Shown: one piece after another, positions 1 to 7,073 of the stretch
Layout of the letters: each line of letters starts with the position of its first letter
Numbering within the stretch: the stretch's first letter is position 1
Source: an uncultured Mollicutes bacterium
GTDB lineage: Bacteria; Bacillota_I; Bacilli_A; RFN20; CAG-826
NCBI GenBank assembly: GCA_900540385.1
Contig: UQFY01000019.1
Span: 1 to 35,144, forward strand
DNA: 35,144 nt
Reading direction: 5' to 3'
Program-made: the position numbers and the translations under genes
The notes under the pieces: generated by a model
Databases searched by the model: none
Told to the model about the DNA's origin: nothing
The model's input: only the letters and a program-made list of their open reading frames with translations

Positions 1-5
1 ATAGC

Positions 6-42
6 AAAAGGTTGCCGGCCTTAATCAATCAGCAACCTTTTT
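6..42 (+). terminator. Rho-independent terminator of an upstream gene
   Basis: A perfect 10-bp inverted repeat (AAAAGGTTGC at 6-15, GCAACCTTTT at 32-41) encloses a 16-nt loop and its 3' arm ends in a T-run. This is the usual shape of an intrinsic terminator. Because of the A-tract on the 5' side it could also work on the opposite strand. It probably ends a gene lying to the left of the window. Confidence 0.75.
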
Positions 43-177
43 GTAAATACTTCTATATTTTTTACATAAGAATTTTTAAAAGAAAGGACATGGTCTTGGT
101 TTTTTCTTACGAAGAATGTTTCCTATGGAAAAGAAAAACGGAAGAGTAGATAATCTAAAAGATTTAGAGGTTTGGAA

Positions 178-819
178 ATGATAGTTGTAGGCGGAATGAT
201 TGGAATCGGAAAAACAACGACGACAAAGATGCTAGAAGAAGAGCTTTCTTTACCTTCTTTTTTTGAAACGGTAAAAGGAAATGAAATTCTGCCTTTATTT
301 TATAAAGCCACGCCAGAAGAAAAAGAAAGAAAACGTTATCCTTTTCTTCTTCAATTATCTTTCTTGCGTGCTAGATTTCATACCATTCGTGAAGCTTTAA
401 AGGAAGAGAATGCTGTGCTTGATCGTAGTATTTTTGAGGACCGTTATTTTGCGAAAAAGAATTTTGAATTAGGCAATATCAGTGAGATGGAAATGAAGAT
501 ATACGATTCTTTCTTTAAAGAAATTTTGCAAGATCTTCAAGAGAATTCCAAAGGAAAGAAGACGGTACTTGTTTATCTTCACGGTTCTTTTGAAACAGTT
601 CTAAAACGTATTCAAAGCAGAGGCCGTTCTTTTGAAATGGGAGAAGAACTGATCTCTTATTATCGTTTCCTTTATGATGGATATGACGAAATGATGAGAA
701 AAAGCTATCCCAAGGATTCTCTCATCGATATTGATGTTGATAAATGGGATTTAAAGAAAGACCCCTTGGCTAAAGAGCACCTTTTTCAAGAACTAAAAAT
801 GAAAGGAATGATTGAATGA
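178..819 (+). CDS. Deoxynucleoside kinase (dGK/dAK/dCK family)
   Basis: Cytoplasmic nucleoside-salvage kinase that phosphorylates a deoxynucleoside to its 5'-monophosphate, 213 aa, the usual length for the family. The P-loop GMIGIGKT lies at residues 6-13, the family DRS motif at 82-84 (LDRSIFEDRYF), and an arginine-rich lid segment near 144-150 (KRIQSRGR). Base preference (dA, dG or dC) cannot be read from this. The start is taken at ATG 178, not the in-frame TTG 172, because AGAGG at 166-170 is 7 nt from the ATG but only 1 nt from the TTG. Its last codon overlaps the next start (ATGA), so the two genes are translationally coupled. Confidence 0.88.
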   Translation: MIVVGGMIGIGKTTTTKMLEEELSLPSFFETVKGNEILPLFYKATPEEKERKRYPFLLQLSFLRARFHTIREALKEENAVLDRSIFEDRYFAKKNFELGNISEMEMKIYDSFFKEILQDLQENSKGKKTVLVYLHGSFETVLKRIQSRGRSFEMGEELISYYRFLYDGYDEMMRKSYPKDSLIDIDVDKWDLKKDPLAKEHLFQELKMKGMIE

Positions 820-1484
820 GAACGGAAATCGATTTGAAAACATATAAGAAGAGAAATCAATATTTCCATTTCTCTAAATTCCCTGATCCTAGCTATGGTC
901 TAGATGTCGATATCGATGTAACGAATATCCTTAAATACAAAGAAGAGAAACGTATCTCTTTCTTTCCGATTTTCCTTTATCTTTTAACAAAAGCCATCAA
1001 TTCCGTATATGAACTTCATCTTCGGGAAGTAAAAGGTCACATTTATTACTACGATCAAATCCATCCAACCTGGACGGTAATGGGAGAGTCTGGCGTTTAT
1101 AGCAATGTTGGTTGCCTTTTCAATGAAGACTTTCTTACTTTTTATAAAGAAGTAGTTGAATTAAATGATAAAGCGAAGAAATTGAATCCAGATGATCAGT
1201 TGGATCTTTCACCTCTATGTAATGAACCAAATGTTATTTTTGCTTCCTGCTTACCTTTATTAAGTGTTCTTTCTTTCCGACATCCAACTCCATCGGGGGG
1301 CCATGACAATCTATCTGTTCCTCGTATTCTTTGGGATAAATACAAGAAACATGATGACGGAACGTATCATCTTACTTTGAATATCACCGTATCCCATACT
1401 TTGGTGGATGGTTTTCCACTAGCTAACGTTTTTCTAAAGATGCAAGAGCTTGCTAATAATCTTGAAGGCCTACCAAATGACTAA
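816..1484 (+). CDS. Chloramphenicol acetyltransferase-like protein
   Basis: Member of the CAT family (trimeric acetyl-CoA-dependent O-acetyltransferases), 222 aa, the normal length. The C-terminal active-site region reads SHTLVDGF at 193-200. The catalytic histidine (H194) and structural aspartate (D198) keep the H-x3-D spacing of the classic HHxxxDG motif, while the preceding histidine is serine. The N-terminal half also fits the family (Y-F-x-F start, FFPIFLYLL near 49-57). Whether it acetylates chloramphenicol or another hydroxylated compound is not visible, and CAT-like genes in housekeeping clusters are often not resistance genes. It overlaps the kinase by 4 nt and the Nudix gene by 8 nt, so it is embedded in an operon and not in a mobile cassette. 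Confidence 0.82.
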   Translation: MRTEIDLKTYKKRNQYFHFSKFPDPSYGLDVDIDVTNILKYKEEKRISFFPIFLYLLTKAINSVYELHLREVKGHIYYYDQIHPTWTVMGESGVYSNVGCLFNEDFLTFYKEVVELNDKAKKLNPDDQLDLSPLCNEPNVIFASCLPLLSVLSFRHPTPSGGHDNLSVPRILWDKYKKHDDGTYHLTLNITVSHTLVDGFPLANVFLKMQELANNLEGLPND

Positions 1485-2067
1485 GGAAGAATTAATTGAA
1501 CAAATTGAGGGATTTATTCCCTCCAACGAAGAAGAGAAAGCGGATAAAGAAGTCATCCTCCACGCTTTAAAAACAGAGGAAAACATCTTTAGTAGGGAGA
1601 ATCAAATTTGCCACGTTACCTCTTCTTGTTGGATCGTGAATAAAGATTGGGACAAAGTCCTTCTTTGCTATCACAAGATTTTTCAGTCATGGAGCTGGCT
1701 TGGTGGGCATAGTGACGGGGAAGTCGATTGCTTAAAAGTTGCTTTAAAAGAGGCAAAAGAAGAAAGCGGCCTTTCTCATTTTCAAATATTAAACGATGGA
1801 AAAATCTTCTCTTTAGAAATTCTTACGGTTGATTCTCATTATCGAAAAGGAGTGTATGTCCCTTCTCATTTACATCTAAACTTAACTTATCTTCTTCAAG
1901 AAGATGAAAAAGATAGGCTCATTATTAAAGAGGACGAGAATTCGGGTTTGCGTTGGGCTAATTTAGAGGATGTGTATACTCTTTCAACAGAGAAATGGGT
2001 TGTTGAACACGTCTATAAGAAGTTAAATCAAAAACTCTCTATTCTTAAAAAGAAGAGAGACATGTAG
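1477..2067 (+). CDS. Nudix hydrolase
   Basis: Nudix-fold pyrophosphohydrolase of 196 aa acting on a nucleoside diphosphate linked to another moiety; substrate unknown. The Nudix box is at about residues 77-99: GGHSDGE, then ALKEAKEESGL, with the metal-binding E-x3-EE cluster at 92-96. It follows the GGH-x-DG variant seen in one Nudix subfamily, and the usual RE is KE. A 50-residue helical N-terminal segment precedes the fold. The start is taken at ATG 1477, where GAAGG at 1464-1468 is 8 nt upstream; an in-frame TTG at 1450 has no better site. It overlaps the end of the CAT-like gene by 8 nt. With the deoxynucleoside kinase nearby, a role in nucleotide salvage or clean-up is possible but is inference. 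Confidence 0.85.
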   Translation: MTKEELIEQIEGFIPSNEEEKADKEVILHALKTEENIFSRENQICHVTSSCWIVNKDWDKVLLCYHKIFQSWSWLGGHSDGEVDCLKVALKEAKEESGLSHFQILNDGKIFSLEILTVDSHYRKGVYVPSHLHLNLTYLLQEDEKDRLIIKEDENSGLRWANLEDVYTLSTEKWVVEHVYKKLNQKLSILKKKRDM

Positions 2068-2095
2068 TTAATTAAAGGTGAAACGGAGGAGAATG

Positions 2096-3088
2096 ATGAA
2101 AATTTGTGTTTTAGGAAGTGGAACTTGGGGAAGTGCAATCTCGAATCTTTTGGCATTAAAAGGCAAGGATGTATTTTGCTATTCTCATCGGAAAGAACAA
2201 GCGGATTTATTGAATTCGACTCACCTACATAAGAAACTTCCTGGAGCTGTCCTTTCATCTAAAATCGTTTTTTCATCTGATTTAGATACATGTCTTAAAG
2301 ATTCTGAGGTCATTGTTTTTGCTACCCCTTCTACCTATATTCGAAAAACAGCAGAGCAAATAAAACATTATTATCACGGTCAATTAATTATTGATTTAGC
2401 CAAAGGCGTTGAAGAAAATAGTTTACTTACGACCTCTGAAATCATTGAAGACGTATTAAAGATTAAAGATGAAGTGGTTGCTTTAACTGGACCAACCCAT
2501 GCTGAGGAAGTGGTACTTTCTTTGCCAACTTGCATTGTTGCAGCTTGTAAAAACATGGAAAACGCCAAGAGAGCACAAGAAATCTTCCATGGGGATTCTT
2601 TCCGTGTTTATACAAACGAGGATAGAAAAGGCTGTGAGCTTTGCGGCGCTTTTAAGAACATCATTGCAATTGCTTGTGGCATTTCCGATGGACTTGGTTT
2701 TGGCGATAATGCCAAAGCTGCTTTAATCACCAGAGGCGTACATGAATTAAGGAAACTGGGTGTCGCAATGGGATGCGATCCAAACACTTTCTCTGGCTTA
2801 GCTGGATTAGGCGATCTTGTTGTTACTTGCACAAGCAAACACAGCCGTAACAACCAAGCAGGCAATTATATTGGACAAGGCTTTACTCCTCAGGAAGCAG
2901 TAGACAAAGTTGGCATGGTAGTTGAAGGCATACTTTCTTTGAATGCAGCGAAAGAACTTTGCGACAAATATCAGATTGATATGCCAATTATTTACGGGGT
3001 TCACGAAATTATTATTCGTAACAAAGATGCGAAAGAAATTGCTCAATCTCTTCTTTCTCGCGATAAGAAAAACGAATTTTTCAATTAA
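2096..3088 (+). CDS. gpsA: Glycerol-3-phosphate dehydrogenase [NAD(P)+]
   Basis: Cytoplasmic enzyme that reduces dihydroxyacetone phosphate to sn-glycerol 3-phosphate, the first step of phospholipid backbone synthesis. The 330 aa are typical. The N-terminal Rossmann motif is GSGTWG at 7-12. LAKG (K103) and GPTHAEE (132-138) are family hallmarks, the catalytic lysine is K187 in CGAFKNI, and the conserved GLAGLGDLVVTC segment follows. The start is placed at ATG 2096 because GGAGGA at 2085-2090 is 5 nt from it; the upstream GTG 2078 and ATG 2093 are in frame but respectively precede or crowd this site. It lies 28 nt after the Nudix gene and is probably the last gene of that operon. Confidence 0.95.
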   Translation: MKICVLGSGTWGSAISNLLALKGKDVFCYSHRKEQADLLNSTHLHKKLPGAVLSSKIVFSSDLDTCLKDSEVIVFATPSTYIRKTAEQIKHYYHGQLIIDLAKGVEENSLLTTSEIIEDVLKIKDEVVALTGPTHAEEVVLSLPTCIVAACKNMENAKRAQEIFHGDSFRVYTNEDRKGCELCGAFKNIIAIACGISDGLGFGDNAKAALITRGVHELRKLGVAMGCDPNTFSGLAGLGDLVVTCTSKHSRNNQAGNYIGQGFTPQEAVDKVGMVVEGILSLNAAKELCDKYQIDMPIIYGVHEIIIRNKDAKEIAQSLLSRDKKNEFFN

Positions 3089-3117
3089 ATATTAATACAC
3101 GTCCCCGCTCTTTTTAT

Positions 3118-4665
3118 TTAAGAAAGCAAATCCTTTATAGAGACGCTTTTCTTATGAGCAACTTGCTTTATATCCATCGATTTTTCATAAACGATTACGT
3201 CTGCATAGAGAGGATTATTCACAAGTAACCCGTCTTTTTCTTTCACTTTCGATATTAATTTTTCCACTTCATAAGCATTTTGCTTTTTAATAAAATTTTG
3301 AAAGAAATATCTTCTTCCTTGGTATGTTTTAATCCTAGATTTTTCAAAATCATCACGGCAGGCTTCTAGATAGATTCTCTCGCTCGTGTTTTCTGCTGTG
3401 TAGCCACAATAAAGATCTTCCGGTGAAGATAAGACAATAGAGGCAGAATTATAAGGGAGAGGGAATGTATAACTCGCTTCCTTTAATGCAAAAGAAAGAT
3501 CAATTTGCTCCGTACTTCTTAAACAACGTGGGAACATGGTTAAGATTTCAGCCATGGTCATTTCAGATTTTTCTAAGATGGCTCTGAATACCGCAAGCGT
3601 CATTTTTGCATCATCTAAAGATTTGTGAGGAACGTATTTCTGAAGTTCTTCTTCGCCAAGCAAAGCAATTAATGCGTTTTCTAAACTAATACTCTTTTTA
3701 CTCGTTTTATCGATTAATTTTCGATACATTCTTTGGGTGTCAATCGCATGAACGGAGAACTCTTCTAAGCCATTTCTTTTCAAATCTGTGTAAAGAAAGG
3801 AAATATCGTTATCAACAGCGTGACCTACATAGATGGCTTTTTCGTCGGAAAACAACGTTTTAAATTCATCATAGAAATAAGGGAGAGTAGGGGCTTTACG
3901 ATACACTTCATAATCATTTGCCTCCCAAAAAAGATGGAGACCATGCATTTTGTCACTAGAAAGAAGATGAAATTCGCTATTTGGATTAATTGGATGATGG
4001 ATTTCTTTGACGACATTAAAGGATGTGTCTGTTATCAATGCGCCTATTTCACAGATTTTGCCTATTTTGTCTAAGCAATTTGCACATTCGAAATCAAAAA
4101 ACACATAATGCTGGATATCTTTTTCTAGAAGTTCTTTTACGGCTAATTGAGAATTATAGATTTCTTTCGGATTGATTCCAAAATATGCATCGAGGGAATA
4201 ATAGAAACAGGATTCGAAATCGTTTCTTTTGAGGAAGTTTTCAAAATTATCTCCTAACGAAAATAGAATGTTTTTTAACGCATATAAAATGAAATAACAT
4301 CTCTTTAATGGATAGGAATGAGTTTCTTTCTTTTGAAGAGATAGAGGGATAAAGGTCTCTAGTTCGTATTCGTCATCATCTTCTTCAATGACGTTAAGCA
4401 TGTATCGAACATCAAAGAGTTGAAAATCAAAGGGTTCAGCACTTCTTTCTTTGAATTCGTTTAGTAAAGAACGACAATCATCATATCCTTGCCAAGCGAT
4501 GATGCCTATGTCTTGGTTGATTAAAATATTATGTATTTTTTCTTCGTTCTCTTCGAAGGACAAAACCTCTTCCCTTAAGGGCTTTAGGTAGTCATCCGTT
4601 TGAAGATAGGCGAAATCGAGTTTCCCTTCTTCGTTATTTCTTGCTGAAATGAAGATATAGCTCAT
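3118..4665 (-). CDS. DEDDh-type 3'-5' exonuclease with extra N- and C-terminal regions
   Basis: Protein of 515 aa with a DnaQ-like RNase T exonuclease domain in its middle (about 185-365). The acidic residues are visible: D191 and E193 (FFDFE), D287 (GHAVDND), then H347 and D352 (HKSLDDA), the DEDDh arrangement. It probably degrades single-stranded DNA or RNA from the 3' end, or proofreads. Residues 1-180 lack the catalytic acids, but a segment near 54-91 (IIAWQGYDD, FQLFDVRYML) echoes the catalytic domain's GHAVDND and HAIDTQRMYR block, so this part may be a degenerate second copy. Residues 370-515 are unrecognised. It converges on gpsA, 29 bases away, with no clear terminator between. GGAAG directly abuts the ATG and an in-frame TAA lies upstream, so the start is the only good ATG but its ribosome site is poor. 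Confidence 0.78.
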   Translation of the reverse strand: MSYIFISARNNEEGKLDFAYLQTDDYLKPLREEVLSFEENEEKIHNILINQDIGIIAWQGYDDCRSLLNEFKERSAEPFDFQLFDVRYMLNVIEEDDDEYELETFIPLSLQKKETHSYPLKRCYFILYALKNILFSLGDNFENFLKRNDFESCFYYSLDAYFGINPKEIYNSQLAVKELLEKDIQHYVFFDFECANCLDKIGKICEIGALITDTSFNVVKEIHHPINPNSEFHLLSSDKMHGLHLFWEANDYEVYRKAPTLPYFYDEFKTLFSDEKAIYVGHAVDNDISFLYTDLKRNGLEEFSVHAIDTQRMYRKLIDKTSKKSISLENALIALLGEEELQKYVPHKSLDDAKMTLAVFRAILEKSEMTMAEILTMFPRCLRSTEQIDLSFALKEASYTFPLPYNSASIVLSSPEDLYCGYTAENTSERIYLEACRDDFEKSRIKTYQGRRYFFQNFIKKQNAYEVEKLISKVKEKDGLLVNNPLYADVIVYEKSMDIKQVAHKKSVSIKDLLS

Positions 4666-4766
4666 CTTCCATATATTTTAAAACAGTTGTTTCTTGAATG
4701 TCTTTATCCATCTTGAATTAGACGTCCAATTTTCCGTTTCACATTGTCTAAACGCTTCCTTTTGTC

Positions 4767-4795
4767 TTGAAAGAAAAAAGTTCTAAATTTATCTA
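4767..4795 (+). promoter_or_regulatory. Candidate promoter for the type III glutamine synthetase gene
   Basis: TTGAAA at 4767-4772 and TATCTA at 4790-4795 are separated by 17 nt and would start a transcript with a leader of about 85 nt ahead of ATG 4889. The leader contains a small 5-bp hairpin (GGATG at 4843, CATCC at 4858). The rest of the 4666-4888 gap is AT-rich with nothing else recognised. Confidence 0.4.
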
Positions 4796-4888
4796 AATTT
4801 TTATGTACATTTTCTCTAAATAAGCGAAAATAAAGAACCATGGGATGTAAGAAAAAGCATCCAAAATATTTCCTAAGAGGTCACATCC

Positions 4889-6997
4889 ATGAGCAAAAAC
4901 AAATCCGATGTTATTTCGTTGTTTGGTACGAATGTCTTTAACGATAAAGCAAGGAAAGAATTTCTTTCTAATGAAGCCTATCTCGCTTTAAAGGAGGCAA
5001 TCGAGGAGAGAAAAGAACTCGACCATGCTTATGCGGATGAAATCGCTTCAGGAATGTTAAAATGGGCTCTTTCAAAAGGAGCAACTCATTATACCCATTG
5101 GTTTCAGCCTTTAAACGGCTTATCCGCTGAGAAACATGACGCCTTTATCGGGAAACCAAATGCTCTCGGTGAAGTCACGTATGATTTCAAAGGGAACGAA
5201 TTAATTAAAGGGGAACCAGACGCGTCTTCTTTCCCTTCTGGTGGACTTCGTGCTACCTTTGAAGCAAGAGGCTACACCGTTTGGGACGCGCAAAGCCCAG
5301 CCTTTGTTTTAGAAGACGATGAAGATGGCGCTGTGCTTTATATTCCTACTGCTTTCTGCAGTTATAATGGTGAAGCTCTTGATGGTAAAACTCCTCTTCT
5401 TCGTTCGGAAGAATACCTTTCTGATTCCGCCTTGCGTGTCTTACGTCTTTTAGGCGACACAACCGCTCAACGTGTTTATTCCTATGCTGGCGCGGAGCAA
5501 GAATATTTCCTTGTGGAAAGAGAAGAATATTTAAAAAGGAAGGATCTTGTATATACGGGTCGCACCCTTTTTGGGGTGAGTGCTCCAAAGGGCCAGGAAT
5601 TAGATGACCATTATTTTGGTCCAATTAGAGAAAAAATCTCTTCCTATATGAAGGAAGTCAACGACGTTCTTTGGAAATTGGGGATTCCTGCTAAAACAGA
5701 ACATAATGAAGTTGCCCAATCTCAACATGAACTTGCTTGTATTTATGCTCCCTCTTCTTTAGCAGCTGATCAAAACCAGTTGGTGATGAGACTTCTTAAA
5801 CGTATTGCAAAACATCATGGCATGATTTGCCTTCTTGAAGAGAAACCATTCGAAGGAATTAATGGCTCTGGCAAACATAACAACTGGTCTGTCGGAACAG
5901 ATACTGGTATCAATTTCTTCTCTCCAGGAAAAGACCCCGAAAACAATCTTCTTTTCTTGATTTTCATGGCCGCCGTCATTCGTGGGGTAGATATGCACGC
6001 GGATCTTTTAAGAGAGTCTGTCGCTTCTTATGGCAATGATTTCCGTTTAGGCGCCAATGAAGCCCCTCCAGCAATCGTTAGTATCTATCTTGGCGATCAT
6101 TTAACCAAACTCCTTGAAGGTGAAACAGCAAACACGACAAGTTGCTGCAAGCGTTCTGCCGAAAAGATTACAGGTAGCAAAGGTTTACCAACCGTCTTGA
6201 AAGACGATGCAGACCGTAACAGAACCTCTCCGTTTGCCTTTACTAGCAATCGCTTTGAATTTCGTATGGTCGGAAGCGAACAAAATATTGCCGAACCAAA
6301 CACTTATTTGAATGCAGTGTTAGGGGAAGGACTTAACGAAGTGGCTTCCTTGATGGAGAAGGCCGAAGATAAAGAAAAAGCAGCGAGAGAATGGGTTAAA
6401 GAAACCATTCAAAAGCATAAACGCATCATCTTCAATGGAAATGGTTATTCCAAAGAGTGGGAAAAAGAAGCGGAGAAGCGTGGACTTGCAAATCTTAGAA
6501 GCACACCTGAAGCAATCGCAGCCTTAGACCGCAAAGAAAATCGCGACCTTTTAGTCAGTAGCCGCATCTTCACCGAGGCGGAAATTGATTCTCGTGAAGC
6601 GATTAAATATCAAGACTATCATTCGAAGGCGGTTATTGAAGCGAAAACCATGTCCCGCATGGTTCATAAACTTTACTTACCAGCCATTCATAAAGCTTTA
6701 AGAGAAATCGTTCAATTAGATGAATTCTATAAAGATGAATTCATTGCCGTTTCCGAAGAGAAAACCGCTTTGGAAAAAGTCCTTAATGACACTTACTCTT
6801 CCTTAAAACGTCTAGATTCTTTCATTAAAGAAGACGCAAGAAAAGATGGCGAAGAGAAAGAACACGCCTTCTTTGCTGCCACAAAACTCAAAGAAGAAAT
6901 GGCCGTTCTTAGAAAATCTGTTGATGAAGCAGAACTACTCGTTTCCAAAGAGAATTGGCCAGTTCCAACATATGGCGATCTTCTTTTCCATTCCTAA
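4889..6997 (+). CDS. glnN: Glutamine synthetase type III
   Basis: ATP-dependent ligation of ammonia to glutamate, the main entry of ammonium into organic nitrogen. The 702-aa length is diagnostic of GSIII (types I and II are about 350-470 aa). GSIII hallmarks include the N-terminal VISLFGTNVFND, the THYTHWFQPL segment, the EHNEVAQSQHE region, and NGSGKHNNWS, which carries active-site residues. The C-terminal helical extension typical of GSIII is complete. AGAGG at 4876-4880 is 8 nt upstream of the ATG. It appears monocistronic, with 76 nt to tex. No T-box or GlnR-type operator was recognised upstream. Confidence 0.95.
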   Translation: MSKNKSDVISLFGTNVFNDKARKEFLSNEAYLALKEAIEERKELDHAYADEIASGMLKWALSKGATHYTHWFQPLNGLSAEKHDAFIGKPNALGEVTYDFKGNELIKGEPDASSFPSGGLRATFEARGYTVWDAQSPAFVLEDDEDGAVLYIPTAFCSYNGEALDGKTPLLRSEEYLSDSALRVLRLLGDTTAQRVYSYAGAEQEYFLVEREEYLKRKDLVYTGRTLFGVSAPKGQELDDHYFGPIREKISSYMKEVNDVLWKLGIPAKTEHNEVAQSQHELACIYAPSSLAADQNQLVMRLLKRIAKHHGMICLLEEKPFEGINGSGKHNNWSVGTDTGINFFSPGKDPENNLLFLIFMAAVIRGVDMHADLLRESVASYGNDFRLGANEAPPAIVSIYLGDHLTKLLEGETANTTSCCKRSAEKITGSKGLPTVLKDDADRNRTSPFAFTSNRFEFRMVGSEQNIAEPNTYLNAVLGEGLNEVASLMEKAEDKEKAAREWVKETIQKHKRIIFNGNGYSKEWEKEAEKRGLANLRSTPEAIAALDRKENRDLLVSSRIFTEAEIDSREAIKYQDYHSKAVIEAKTMSRMVHKLYLPAIHKALREIVQLDEFYKDEFIAVSEEKTALEKVLNDTYSSLKRLDSFIKEDARKDGEEKEHAFFAATKLKEEMAVLRKSVDEAELLVSKENWPVPTYGDLLFHS

Positions 6998-7022
6998 TTT
7001 TCAAGTATTTTAGCATTAAAAA

Positions 7023-7036
7023 GTCATAATTATGAC
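7023..7036. promoter_or_regulatory. Perfect 14-bp palindrome between glnN and tex
   Basis: GTCATAATTATGAC is a perfect palindrome with no loop, 25 nt after the glnN stop and 37 nt before the tex start. Its shape suits a dimeric repressor site more than a terminator, since there is no T-run and the AT-rich centre would be weak as RNA. The regulator is unknown. Confidence 0.35.
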
Positions 7037-7073
7037 ATAGTCTATTCCCTAGAGGTTTAGTATCATTTTCACT

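Noticed and set aside
4743..4760. cre-like AAACGCTTCC stretch upstream of glnN
   Set aside because: Read on either strand it misses fixed positions of the consensus at both ends, so it was not called.
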